Assembly: GCF_002754195.1 (NCBI RefSeq)
Contig: NZ_PEEU01000001.1
Span: forward strand, 5,642,001 to 5,706,000
DNA length: 64,000 nucleotides
Origin: Flavobacterium sp. 9
GTDB taxonomy: Bacteria > Bacteroidota > Bacteroidia > Flavobacteriales > Flavobacteriaceae
Direction: 5' to 3'
Shown: positions 35,896 to 44,418 of the stretch, piece by piece
Position numbering within the stretch: the stretch's first letter is position 1
Layout of the letters: every line of letters begins with the position of its first letter
Notes under the pieces: model-generated
Database searches by the model: none
The model's input: the letters and a program-made list of their open reading frames with translations, nothing else
What the model was told of the DNA's origin: nothing
Program-made: the position numbers and the translations under genes

Positions 35896-35925
35896 AAAGC
35901 CCATCTCGCGAGAAATGGGTTTTTA
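35896..35925 (+). terminator. Putative terminator of the outer-membrane protein gene
   Basis: An AAAAGCCCAT...ATGGGTTTTT stem with a GC-rich self-complementary loop (CTCGCGAG), starting 8 bases after the stop codon. Confidence 0.75.
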
Positions 35926-35967
35926 CATAATAAGAAATAGTGCTTAGAAATACTCGATAATGATGCG

Positions 35968-35975
35968 TATATTTG
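35968..35975 (+). promoter_or_regulatory. -7 promoter element of the luciferase-like monooxygenase gene
   Basis: TATATTTG matches TAnnTTTG exactly. A start near 35982 would leave 12 bases to the ATG at 35994 or 21 bases to the in-frame ATG at 36003. I see no clear -33 TTG. Confidence 0.5.
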
Positions 35976-35993
35976 AAATAGTAAATAATAACA

Positions 35994-37025
35994 ATGCTAT
36001 CTATGAAAAATATAGGATTTTTATCTTTTGGGCATTGGGCGAATCATCCTTCCTATAAAGCTCGTACGGCAAGCGATACACTACTTCAGTCTATTGATTT
36101 GGCGGTTGCTGCAGAGGAAATTGGTTTGGATGGCGCTTATTTCCGAGTTCATCATTTTGCGCAACAGTTGGCATCGCCATTTCCTTTGCTTTCGGCAATT
36201 GGAGCTAAAACGAGTAAAATAGAAATTGGAACAGGTGTTATCGATATGAGGTATGAAAACCCTTTGTACATGGTAGAAGATGCCGGAGCCGCTGATTTAA
36301 TTTCAGGCGGACGTTTGCAATTAGGAATCAGTAGAGGATCACCGGAACAGGTAATTGACGGTTGGCGCGCTTTTGGTTATGAACCTGAAGAAGGTGAAAC
36401 GGATGCTGATATGGGACGCAAAAAAGCGTTGGAATTTTTAGAAAGACTTAAAGGCGAAGGATTTGCGGAACCAAATCCATTTCCAATGTTTCCAAATCCT
36501 CCGGGTTTATTGCGCCTTGAGCCATATTCTGAAGGATTAAGAGAAAGAATTTGGTGGGGAGCTGCATCTAATGCAACTGCTGTTTGGGCTGCTGAAAACG
36601 GAATGTATCTGCAAAGTTCTACTTTGAAGTATGACGAAAACGGAAAACCTTTCCATATTCAACAAGCAGAACAAATCAGGCTGTATAAAGAAGCATGGAA
36701 AAAAGCTGGACATGAACGCGAACCACGAGTTTCTGTAAGCCGTTCGATTTTTGCATTGATGAACGATCAGGACAAAATGTACTTTGGCGATCAAGGCAGA
36801 GGTTCTGACAGTTTTGGTAATATAGAAAGAGATAAACGTGCAATCTTCGGAAAAAGTTATGCCGCTGAACCAGAAAAACTAATCGCAGAGTTAAAACAAG
36901 ACGAAGCAATTCAGGAAGCCGATACGTTGTTGCTGACTATACCAAATACATTAGGCGTTGACTATAATGTGCATATATTATCGTCCATACTTGAACATAT
37001 TGCTCCGGAAATGGGTTGGCGATAA
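35994..37025 (+). CDS. LLM-class flavin-dependent oxidoreductase
   Basis: A 343-residue member of the bacterial luciferase-like monooxygenase superfamily, TIM-barrel enzymes that use reduced FMN or F420. Family features: IGFLSFGHW at the start, GAYFRVHHFAQQLASPFPLLSA (residues about 42-63, shown across the window 36117-36192), KIEIGTGVIDMRYENPLYM, and GGRLQLGISRGSPEQVI. The ATG at 36003 (MKNIGFLSF) is an equally good start. The substrate cannot be told from sequence. It is monocistronic with its own promoter and terminator. Confidence 0.9.
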   Translation: MLSMKNIGFLSFGHWANHPSYKARTASDTLLQSIDLAVAAEEIGLDGAYFRVHHFAQQLASPFPLLSAIGAKTSKIEIGTGVIDMRYENPLYMVEDAGAADLISGGRLQLGISRGSPEQVIDGWRAFGYEPEEGETDADMGRKKALEFLERLKGEGFAEPNPFPMFPNPPGLLRLEPYSEGLRERIWWGAASNATAVWAAENGMYLQSSTLKYDENGKPFHIQQAEQIRLYKEAWKKAGHEREPRVSVSRSIFALMNDQDKMYFGDQGRGSDSFGNIERDKRAIFGKSYAAEPEKLIAELKQDEAIQEADTLLLTIPNTLGVDYNVHILSSILEHIAPEMGWR

Positions 37026-37054
37026 TTTTTTTTATCGAAAAGAATATTAGATAT

Positions 37055-37089
37055 AAAAAATGCTAAACATTATCGTTTAGCATTTTTTT
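37055..37089 (+). terminator. Rho-independent terminator of the LLM oxidoreductase gene
   Basis: ATGCTAAAC and GTTTAGCAT form the stem, flanked by A and T runs. It could also serve the convergent gene ending at 37149. Confidence 0.88.
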
Positions 37090-37148
37090 ATGAAGTGAAA
37101 GTAATCTCTTTTTTAATATAAGTCAAAAACGAACTTTAAAAGTTTAAA

Positions 37149-38435
37149 CTACTTTTTAGAGTAATATAGTTTCCCTTCTTGATTTGAATAACAAAAGAAT
37201 TTTCCGTTTTCATCAAAAAGCTTCAATAATGGCTGGCCTTTTCCAAAATAATTATATTCAGTAAGTGTTGGGATTTTATCAAAGATTGGTTCTATGATTT
37301 TATGATTTGGAGCATCATATATAAAAATACCATACTTTTTATTATCCTTCAAAATATAAGCAGCTCTGTCTCGAGACGAACCATCTTCCATAATTTCATC
37401 ATATTTAATAGGAACCAACAATTCACTGCCATAAACATTAAACAGCCCCGCTTTTCCCTTACTTGAAAGAATGTATCTTTCATTTTCATTAAATGTTTTA
37501 TCAATGAATTCTATTTCTTCAACACTTTTAGGTAAGTAATAAAGATCGGTTTTTATTTCGATTCGATTTATGGTAAGTATCTTTTTCTGCTCGTTTCCAC
37601 TAAAATTTTGAGGTGTATTTTTTTCAGCAGGAGCATCTTCTACAGTCATATGATCTATTGTTAAATCATAATCATCTCCTCTGTTAGATCTATTATTTCT
37701 TTTGCTTATATCAGCAATTTCGGTACTATAAATCTTGAATTGGTTGTTTTCAATTTTTATCTTAATTTTTTTCCCTTTACCGGTTTCATCTTCATAAATA
37801 CAGGTAATTGTTCTGTCAGTATAATTATCCTCGTAATTGTAATTGATATTCAAAAACGGAGTTTTATTAAGTAAGGTACGTGTGATTTTTTTAGATAATT
37901 TGTTATAAACCAGAATAGAGAATTTTCCGGATAAGTCTTTGGTTATTATTAAAACTTCCTGCAAATTTTTCTTAGGTTCATGCATAACCGACGTATTTTC
38001 AAAATCTTCAGTTACTGAAATAATCGCCAAACCTTCGTCAAAGATTTTTTTTCCATCAAAATCATACAAATAATTTATTTCCCCTGTTTTTTGAATTCTT
38101 CCGGATCTTGCATCCTTTTTAAGCTGATATTTTGTTGCAATGATAAAATTGCCATCGATATGATAGTCAGAGTAATCTTTGTTATTGATTATTATTTTGT
38201 TATTGAAAATAAAACTCGACAAACTTGTAGTGTCTTTTATAGTAAAAGCCTGAAAATAAGCTTTACCTTTTTCTAAGTTAACAGAGATATAATCATATTC
38301 AGGTTTGATGATTATAGTTCCATTTTTATCTGAAATTCCAAATTTATCTCCTACACGAAAAGGTAATCCATTTTCCTGGCTGAATATTTTTACATTAAAA
38401 ACCAGAAGTGATAAGACTGCTAAAATTATTTTCAT
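37149..38435 (-). CDS. Secreted WG-repeat-like protein
   Basis: A 428-residue precursor with a Sec signal ending NVKIFSQ. The first mature residues show a WG-type repeat (KFGISDKNGTIIIKPEYDYI). Two more are near the C-terminus: KAGLFNVYGSELLVPIKYDEI split at 353-373, and YGIFIYDAPNHKIIEPIFD. The middle 200 residues are not recognisably repetitive. WG-repeat proteins are usually extracytoplasmic and of unknown function. It is monocistronic and divergent from the carbonic anhydrase gene. Confidence 0.78.
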   Translation of the reverse strand: MKIILAVLSLLVFNVKIFSQENGLPFRVGDKFGISDKNGTIIIKPEYDYISVNLEKGKAYFQAFTIKDTTSLSSFIFNNKIIINNKDYSDYHIDGNFIIATKYQLKKDARSGRIQKTGEINYLYDFDGKKIFDEGLAIISVTEDFENTSVMHEPKKNLQEVLIITKDLSGKFSILVYNKLSKKITRTLLNKTPFLNINYNYEDNYTDRTITCIYEDETGKGKKIKIKIENNQFKIYSTEIADISKRNNRSNRGDDYDLTIDHMTVEDAPAEKNTPQNFSGNEQKKILTINRIEIKTDLYYLPKSVEEIEFIDKTFNENERYILSSKGKAGLFNVYGSELLVPIKYDEIMEDGSSRDRAAYILKDNKKYGIFIYDAPNHKIIEPIFDKIPTLTEYNYFGKGQPLLKLFDENGKFFCYSNQEGKLYYSKK

Positions 38436-38759
38436 AAAATACTTTTAATAATAGTTAATTAGTCATCGAAAATACGAATAAAAATCTTAAACAGTCAAGT
38501 TGGTGAAGCGGTTCTATTTGAATTTAGAAAGAATTACTTTCGGCTGAAATAGTAACAAAATCAAAACTTTCCTTGAAGTATTTTTTACGATAGGTTTCAA
38601 GTTATGATTTGCAAATTATAAAAATTATATTTTAGTCTAATTGGCTATAATTTAGATTGTTGATATTCAGTATTTATACTGCTTTTAGATTGCAAAATAT
38701 TCTCTACTTTTATAAGTATAAAATACACACTTATTAGTTGGATATTAAATTACATTATT
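38436..38759. other. Divergent intergenic region
   Basis: 324 AT-rich bases between the WG-repeat gene and the carbonic anhydrase gene. TACTTTTA at 38705-38712 is a one-mismatch -7 box for the carbonic anhydrase (leader about 40 bases). On the minus strand TATTTTCG near 38474 is a weak candidate for the other gene. No small gene or repeat was found. Confidence 0.45.
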
Positions 38760-39518
38760 ATGGAAAAAAGATTATTTATTATTGCTATTCTTATGTTGGT
38801 GTCTTGCGGAAAAGAAACACCGTCATCACAAACACAAGTGCAAAATGATACTGTAAATACGGTGTCAATAAAAAAAAATCACATCTTAGAAACTGAACCT
38901 CTCACAGCAGAAGAGCAGGCAAAACTGAAACCAATCGATGTGATTAATCGTTTAAAACAAGGAAATAAAGATTTTGTAGAAGATAATTTAACGGTTCGAA
39001 ATACTACTGAACGTGTTAGAAATGCTTCGCTGGGTCAGTTTCCTAAAGCAGTTATATTATCCTGTCTCGATTCCCGCGTTCCTGTTGAAGATGTATTTCA
39101 TAGCGGTTTAGGCAATTTGTTTGTTGCCAGAGTTGCCGGAAATATTATCAATGATGATATTTTGGGAAGCCTTGAATATTCTTGTAAAGTGTCCGGAGCA
39201 AGAGTAGTAGTTGTATTAGGTCATGAATATTGCGGAGCAGTTATATCAGCTATTAAAAATGTAAAACTTGGAAATATCACAACTTTATTGGATAAAATAC
39301 AGCCTGCTATAGCAACGGCTAAAAAAGATTTTAAAGGCGAACCTAAAGCCGAAAATGAAGAGTTTGTAGAAGCAGTTTGTGATGCAAATGTTTATCATTC
39401 GATAGCGGAAATTAGAGAAAGAAGTCCAATTTTGAATGAGATGGAAAAAAAGGGCGAAATAATTATTTGCGGAGCCGTTTATAATATGAAAACGGGTAGA
39501 GTGGAATTTTTAAAATAA
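38760..39518 (+). CDS. Beta-class carbonic anhydrase lipoprotein
   Basis: A 252-residue enzyme that interconverts CO2 and bicarbonate. The N-terminus MEKRLFIIAILMLVSC has a lipobox (Cys16), so the enzyme should be exported and lipid-anchored, in contrast with the usual cytosolic beta-class enzymes. The zinc ligands are all present: Cys102, Asp104 and Arg106 in SCLDSRVP, then His155 and Cys158 in GHEYCGAV. A linker of about 35 residues joins anchor and catalytic domain. A periplasmic role, such as helping CO2 or bicarbonate supply or pH balance, is inference. Confidence 0.92.
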   Translation: MEKRLFIIAILMLVSCGKETPSSQTQVQNDTVNTVSIKKNHILETEPLTAEEQAKLKPIDVINRLKQGNKDFVEDNLTVRNTTERVRNASLGQFPKAVILSCLDSRVPVEDVFHSGLGNLFVARVAGNIINDDILGSLEYSCKVSGARVVVVLGHEYCGAVISAIKNVKLGNITTLLDKIQPAIATAKKDFKGEPKAENEEFVEAVCDANVYHSIAEIRERSPILNEMEKKGEIIICGAVYNMKTGRVEFLK

Positions 39519-39599
39519 CCAATAATCGATTATAATTAAAGTCAGTTCTTCGTTCGAAATGACAAAAAACTCAACGATAGATTTATAGAACTGTCGATA

Positions 39600-39630
39600 C
39601 CTTTGTCAAAGTTTAAAACTTTGACAAAGG
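39600..39630. repeat. Perfect 15-bp palindrome
   Basis: CCTTTGTCAAAGTTT and AAACTTTGACAAAGG are perfect complements around a single A. It lies behind the carbonic anhydrase gene, so it may end its transcript, although no long T run follows. Confidence 0.75.
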
Positions 39631-39659
39631 TTTGCGTAATCTAAATATACCTCAATATT

Positions 39660-39784
39660 GTCATTTCGACGGAGGAGAAATCTTCGCAAGTAACTCGACA
39701 AAGATTGGATTCTCGTTACAGAGTTACTTGCGAAGATTTACTTCGTCTGTTCGCTATCTCTCGGGTCTCCTCCGTCGAAATGAC
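39660..39784. repeat. Nested inverted-repeat element, copy 2
   Basis: Terminal arms GTCATTTCGACGGAGGA (39660-39676) and the complement at 39768-39784 are perfect. Nested inside, AAATCTTCGCAAGTAACTC (39678-39696) pairs perfectly with 39721-39739. The first 37 bases match 3809-3845 at 35 positions. The two copies differ in their centres, as for a family of non-autonomous elements. No protein is encoded. Confidence 0.85.
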
Positions 39785-39826
39785 AAAATCTTCTCGATTT
39801 TGTGTCTTTATTATTAGAATTCTATT

Positions 39827-40777
39827 TTACAATTTACTGTATTGCTTCGGTTTAATACCAATATGAGCAGCAAATACTTTCGAGAAATGGCTTAAATTGG
39901 TAAATCCTAATTTGTAGCCAACATCAGAAACGGATAAATCTCCTTGTTTTAAAAGTATTGCAGCTTCTTTCATTCTAAATTCCTGATAATAATTGAAAAT
40001 ACTATTCCCGAAAATCTGCTTAAATAAATTCTTTAGTTTGGTAGGACTCATATTGGCAGAAATGGCGAGATCTTGAATCACAGGCGGAATGCTTAGATTT
40101 TCAAGCATTTGCTGTTTTACTTTGTAAATTTTCTCAACATCATTACTATTTAAAGTATAGAGTTGTTTTGTATCTCGCTTTTCTAATTCAATTAATAATC
40201 GGCAAATCAGTTCTTCTGCTTTTATTCTTAGGAAAAGGAGTTTAAAAGTTTTAGAAATAGATTCTGATACAATTTCATTTACAATTTTTTCTAAAGAAGG
40301 ATACATCATTTGTTCAAACAACAAAGGCTGTTTATTCTGAAGTAGATTATATAAAATTGTCGATTCTTCGGAAATTTCAAAAAGTTCGCTTAAATAATCA
40401 GCATTTATCTCAATATTGATAGTGGCAGTATTCGTATGAATTGGAATTACAGTATCGGTATTTAAACTGCTGGTTCCAATTAAAACTGACGGAAGCATTT
40501 TTGACTGCGTTTCTAAAGTTTCTGTTGCAGGAAATATATTCTGAAACTTAAAAAATAATGTCTTCTTTGAATGATCTACATCTATATTTTCGACAATTAT
40601 ATCTTCATTCAGTTCATAATTAGAAATGATCATTCTGATATTGGCATTGAATCTAAAGCCAATGCAATATCCTCTCCCAAACTTTTCGGGAATTTCCAGT
40701 TTCCAGTCTTTTATTTCGGTATTCAATAAATGAGCAAATGCTTTTAAAACATTTGGTACCGTTTGCTTTTGAATCAT
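39827..40777 (-). CDS. AraC-family transcriptional regulator
   Basis: A 316-residue regulator with an unassigned N-terminal ligand-sensing half and a C-terminal double helix-turn-helix (about 215-316). The DNA-binding part reads IQDLAISANMSPTKLKNLFK and ends VSDVGYKLGFTNLSHFSKVF, as expected for AraC/XylS proteins. It is divergent from an MFS exporter gene with a 96-base shared control region, so it likely regulates that exporter in response to the exported compound (inference from layout). Confidence 0.9.
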   Translation of the reverse strand: MIQKQTVPNVLKAFAHLLNTEIKDWKLEIPEKFGRGYCIGFRFNANIRMIISNYELNEDIIVENIDVDHSKKTLFFKFQNIFPATETLETQSKMLPSVLIGTSSLNTDTVIPIHTNTATINIEINADYLSELFEISEESTILYNLLQNKQPLLFEQMMYPSLEKIVNEIVSESISKTFKLLFLRIKAEELICRLLIELEKRDTKQLYTLNSNDVEKIYKVKQQMLENLSIPPVIQDLAISANMSPTKLKNLFKQIFGNSIFNYYQEFRMKEAAILLKQGDLSVSDVGYKLGFTNLSHFSKVFAAHIGIKPKQYSKL

Positions 40778-40818
40778 AAAATGTCTTTTACGGCTATTTT
40801 TATATCTAATGAGGTTAT

Positions 40819-40846
40819 TTTGACTCTAATATACAAGATAAATTTG
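40819..40846 (+). promoter_or_regulatory. Promoter of the MFS transporter gene
   Basis: TTTG at 40819-40822 and a perfect -7 box TAAATTTG at 40839-40846 with 16 bases between them. The start would be near 40853, 21 bases before the ATG. This is the best two-part promoter in the window. Confidence 0.65.
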
Positions 40847-40873
40847 TACCATAATTGAAAATTATTTAAAATC

Positions 40874-42061
40874 ATGAAATCTAAGAAATATAAATTATGG
40901 ATTATTATAGGAATCGTTCTTTTGAATTCCATTGGGTTTTCTATTGTATTGCCGCTTCTGCCTTTTCTAATAAGCAAATATTTACCCTCTCAACAAGTGG
41001 TTGTAGGCATGAGTTTACTGATGTCAATATTTGCTGTTTGTTCCTTTTTTTCGGCACCGGTTTTTGGAGCATTAAGCGATAGATACGGAAGAAAAAATAT
41101 CCTTTTAATCAGTTTGTTAGGTTCAGTAATTGGTTATGTTTTGTTTGGTATTGGCGGCGCATTATGGATTTTATTTCTGGGAAGAATAATCGACGGACTT
41201 ACAGCGGGAAATATCAGTATTTTATTTGCCTACATCGCTGATACAACTGAACCAAAGGAAAGAGCTAAATGGTTTGGATATATTGGTGCCGTTATGGGAA
41301 TAGGAAAAATAGGCGGACCTGCTTTGGGCGGTTTATTAGGAAGCATATCTATTGGATTGCCATTTTTTGTAACGGCAGCTTTGATATTTCTTTCAGGAAT
41401 GGCGGTTTATTTTCTATTACCCGAATCATTGGCTGCTGAAAAACGAACCAAACATTTATCGGTTTCCAGCTTCAATACTTTCTCCCATTTTAATGAGATT
41501 TTCAAACTAAAGGGACTGAAACCTTTATTGATTTTAGGCGTTTTATTCTATATAGGTTTAAGTATTTTTCAGTTTAATTTTACCCTTTTCTTAAAAGATA
41601 TTTACCAATGGACTCCTGGATTTATTGGCGGAATCTTAACCTTTGTTGGTATTTGTGATATTCTTACCAGAGCCGTTTTATTGCCTTGGTTATTGAAACA
41701 TTTCAATGAGAAAAATATCGGAATAACAGGTTTAATTATTTTGGGAATTGGTTTAGGATTAATTCTGTTAAGCGTTTATGTACATTCGACAGTACTTATT
41801 TCGCTTGCGGTAATTTGTATTATTTCTGGTGAAGGTTTGTTTGATCCAACATACAATGGCAAATTATCGCAATCTGTAGAAGAAAGTAAACAAGGGAAAT
41901 TGCAAGGCGTAAATCAGAGTTTGCAATCGGCTATTAATGTGTTTATTCCGTTATTGGCGGCGGCTATTTATTATTATAGTCCGAGTGTTTTGTATGCAAC
42001 AGCGGCATTTATTGTGCTCTTCGCAGCAATTATGTATGCGAAGTATAAACCTAAAAATTAA
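40874..42061 (+). CDS. MFS transporter, TetA/DHA1-like
   Basis: A 395-residue inner-membrane proton-coupled exporter with about twelve hydrophobic helices. Motif A between helices 2 and 3 reads GALSDRYGRKNIL. The second half repeats the six-helix pattern, and a hydrophilic loop (about 185-220) divides the halves. The overall pattern resembles TCR/Tet-type drug exporters. The substrate is unknown. It is divergent from an AraC regulator, and its stop codon directly abuts the end of another AraC gene at 42062. Confidence 0.88.
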   Translation: MKSKKYKLWIIIGIVLLNSIGFSIVLPLLPFLISKYLPSQQVVVGMSLLMSIFAVCSFFSAPVFGALSDRYGRKNILLISLLGSVIGYVLFGIGGALWILFLGRIIDGLTAGNISILFAYIADTTEPKERAKWFGYIGAVMGIGKIGGPALGGLLGSISIGLPFFVTAALIFLSGMAVYFLLPESLAAEKRTKHLSVSSFNTFSHFNEIFKLKGLKPLLILGVLFYIGLSIFQFNFTLFLKDIYQWTPGFIGGILTFVGICDILTRAVLLPWLLKHFNEKNIGITGLIILGIGLGLILLSVYVHSTVLISLAVICIISGEGLFDPTYNGKLSQSVEESKQGKLQGVNQSLQSAINVFIPLLAAAIYYYSPSVLYATAAFIVLFAAIMYAKYKPKN

Positions 42062-42943
42062 TTAGCTCAAAGCAGCTCGATTAAAACCTATTGTATCTCT
42101 GTATAATTGCGGCGAGATATCGGTTTTACCCTTAAATACGCGGCTAAAATAATATTCATCATCATAACCAAGTTCGTAAGCAATTTCTTTTACGGTTTTG
42201 TTTGTGAGATATAATTCTCTTTTTGCTTCAACAATGATTCTTTCGGTTATCAAATCAGAAAGTGTCATGTTGAAGTGATTTTTTGCTGCTCGTGCAAGAA
42301 CAACAGGCGTTACATGCAACATATCAGCATATTCACTTGCAGAATGTTTGGTTCTGAAATTATCCTCAATTGCATTTCTTAAGTTTTGTATAATGAGCAA
42401 TTGTTTGTCATTGCGAACTTCATCATTAACAGTTTGTTGTTCAAGTTTTATTCTGGTTGCCAGCACTAAAAATATTTTCAAATAAGAAACCAAAACCTCG
42501 TCTTTTCTTAATGCTTCCATTTTCAATTCGGCGATAATTTCTCCAACGATATTCAGCAAAGTTTGTTTGTTGTTTTGATCCAAAAGTATAAAAGGCTGCT
42601 GATAGATATTATTGAACAAAATACCATTTGCAGCAATCTCTTTATGGTTTCTGTATATGCAGAAGAAATCATGATGAAACTGAATCGAAATACCTGTCAA
42701 AACGCCTTCTGAAGCCAACATAAAAGGTTGATAAGGATAAAAAGCAAACAGTGTATTTTCTTTAAAACTATATTCAGAAAGATCAACTTTTGCTAATCCT
42801 TCGCCTGACGTAATAAGAATCAACGTGAAGTAATTATTACGCTGAATATGATCGAAATAACTGCTGTTATCAAACTCAAATACTTTGAATGATAAGTTGC
42901 CATTTTGCTGATTAACGAGCGTATATACAGATTGTAATAGCAT
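42062..42943 (-). CDS. AraC-family transcriptional regulator
   Basis: A 293-residue regulator. The N-terminal half looks like a cupin-type sensor (ILITSGEGLAKVDLSEYSF, about 45-63). The C-terminal half has two helix-turn-helix units, with SASEYADMLHVTPVVLARAA and VKEIAYELGYDDEYYFSRVF. It begins 6 bases after the restored end of the deaminase gene at 42950-43416 and reads in the same direction, so the two are probably one transcript. It converges on the MFS gene with no gap at all between stop codons. Confidence 0.9.
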   Translation of the reverse strand: MLLQSVYTLVNQQNGNLSFKVFEFDNSSYFDHIQRNNYFTLILITSGEGLAKVDLSEYSFKENTLFAFYPYQPFMLASEGVLTGISIQFHHDFFCIYRNHKEIAANGILFNNIYQQPFILLDQNNKQTLLNIVGEIIAELKMEALRKDEVLVSYLKIFLVLATRIKLEQQTVNDEVRNDKQLLIIQNLRNAIEDNFRTKHSASEYADMLHVTPVVLARAAKNHFNMTLSDLITERIIVEAKRELYLTNKTVKEIAYELGYDDEYYFSRVFKGKTDISPQLYRDTIGFNRAALS

Positions 42944-42949
42944 AATGAT

Positions 42950-43416
42950 TCACGATTTGTTTAATAATTCTAAAAATTGAGCATTAAGTGCATTACATTC
43001 TTCGATGCAGATATCGCCGATTACTTTGGGTTTATTTCCCCATTTAGAACATCTTCTGTTGCTAGAACATCATATTTTGAAGTAAAACCTCCAACATACG
43101 GAACACTTGTGCCATAAACAATTTCAGGTATTTTGTGATGACGTATCATATAAGAACACATAATGCAAGGTTCGTGTGTCGTGTACATACTTGCCAAATG
43201 TAATTTATCCGAATATCCATTTTTGAGAGCGTCTCTAACTGCCATTATTTCGGCGTGATTGGTAATGTCTCCGGTTGATTTTCCTGATTCGATACCTGTA
43301 CCAATAACTTTTTCATCTAAAACAATAATTGCGCCCACAGGCGGATTACCTTCTGCCAAAGCAGTTTTGGCAAGATCCAAACATTGATGCATATAATCTT
43401 GAAATTCCTTTTGCAT
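42950..43416 (-). pseudogene. Nucleoside/guanine deaminase, frameshifted near the C-terminus
   Basis: The open frame 43021-43416 gives 131 residues with a complete deaminase active site: His54 and Glu56 in NHAEIMAV, Cys84 and Cys87 in HEPCIMC. It then ends abruptly. If one C is restored near 43047 (GTT-CCT-AAA instead of GTT-CTA-AAT) the frame continues as VPKWGNKPKVIGDICIEEC and further to a TGA at 42950-42952, about 151 residues, the usual length with the conserved C-terminal helix. So the gene has a one-base deletion, or the base was lost in sequencing. The enzyme would deaminate purine or related bases. Confidence 0.75.
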
Positions 43417-43760
43417 AATTTATAATTTAACGCGGATTTTAGTTTTATAAATGTATTTCAAGTTCTGCTAAATTACTCAAAAAAATAAGGATTTAGGACA
43501 ACTACTTGGAGCAGAAATAAATTAAAATTATTCCGTTACGTGTAATTTTTAACACATAGAAATATAGTCCCGAAGCTTCGGGATAAACTAAAATAAGGCG
43601 TTTCACTTATTTAAATGCACATAAGTTACTATGTGAGAGAAATGTATTTCTTTTTGTCTCCTTTTGTTGCACATAAAATCTATGTTTCTATGTGTTTAAC
43701 ATTTTTTTCATGATTAAAAACTGTCCTCTCTGGAAAAAAGAGGACAGTTTGAAAATTGAA
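43417..43760. other. Intergenic region with inverted-repeat element
   Basis: 344 bases between the DsrE gene and the upstream side of the deaminase gene. Most is taken up by the repeat element at 43551-43696. A hairpin (GTCCTCT...AGAGGAC, 43722-43746) with A residues lies just before the end of the DsrE gene and looks like its terminator on the minus strand. No coding frame was found. Confidence 0.55.
43551..43696. repeat. Inverted-repeat element (MITE-like)
   Basis: Arms AACACATAGAAATATAG (43551-43567) and CTATGTTTCTATGTGTT (43680-43696) are complementary at 16 of 17 positions. Inside is the perfect palindrome TCCCGAAGCTTCGGGA (43568-43583). The element fills most of the gap and does not encode a protein. 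Confidence 0.75.
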
Positions 43761-44126
43761 TTAGAAAATCAAAATTTCGTAACCTTCTTTTCTAAGGTTA
43801 AGAAAACTTGGTAAACCCGGAGTTCCCGGTACTTCGTTATCATTCAATAATTCATAACCCGAAACTTCGGTGCCAAATACGGCAACACAACCTTTAGAAA
43901 GACCATGAACGTGATCTTTTACTTCGTTATAAAGAGCATTAACCGGATGCTCAGGTTTTTCTAGTTGTTCAGGCCATCTGATTCCTGCGCCCTGAAAAAT
44001 AATTTTTACATCTTCATCTTCGTGTTTGAATTCATATGCCGATGCTAAAGCATTGAATACACGTCCTAACGCTTCTTCTGAACCCGCTTTTGGATCAGAA
44101 AGAATAATAATAGCTGTTTTTTTCAT
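43761..44126 (-). CDS. DsrE/DsrF-family protein
   Basis: A 121-residue cytosolic protein of the DsrE superfamily (small alpha/beta proteins, some acting in sulfur transfer). Visible features: the N-terminal strand KKTAIIILSD, the central KIIFQGAGIRWPEQL and a single conserved-type Cys in GLSKGCVAVFG, with a C-terminal SFLNLRKEGYEILIF. The lone Cys could carry persulfide, but no tus or dsr partners are nearby, so the role is open. A GATCTTTG -7-like box at 44144-44151 with TTTG 16 bases further upstream probably drives it. Confidence 0.85.
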   Translation of the reverse strand: MKKTAIIILSDPKAGSEEALGRVFNALASAYEFKHEDEDVKIIFQGAGIRWPEQLEKPEHPVNALYNEVKDHVHGLSKGCVAVFGTEVSGYELLNDNEVPGTPGLPSFLNLRKEGYEILIF

Positions 44127-44143
44127 TTGATTAATTTTTATTA

Positions 44144-44171
44144 ACAGGGCAAAGATCCGCCAGCAATTGTC
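44144..44171 (-). promoter_or_regulatory. Candidate promoter of the DsrE gene
   Basis: On the minus strand TTTG, 16 bases, then GATCTTTG (one mismatch to TAnnTTTG). The spacing equals that of the MFS promoter at 40819. The start codon would follow about 11 bases after transcription begins. Confidence 0.45.
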
Positions 44172-44418
44172 GCCAAAGAATGGATGAAATTTACTTTATG
44201 ATGGAGAATTTTTTCATTACCAGATTTCATATTAGATAATGTTATAAGTAGGATTATAAAACTTTAAAAAATAAAGGAATCACTCAGAATAAGACTTTGA
44301 AAGATTAGGTCCAAAACGTCCATTATAAAGTAAAAATCATCCATTTCTTCCGAAGTAATCTCTGAGCAACTTTGCATCAGATAATAATTCGAATAAGTAG
44401 AACTTAAAAAATAATAAT

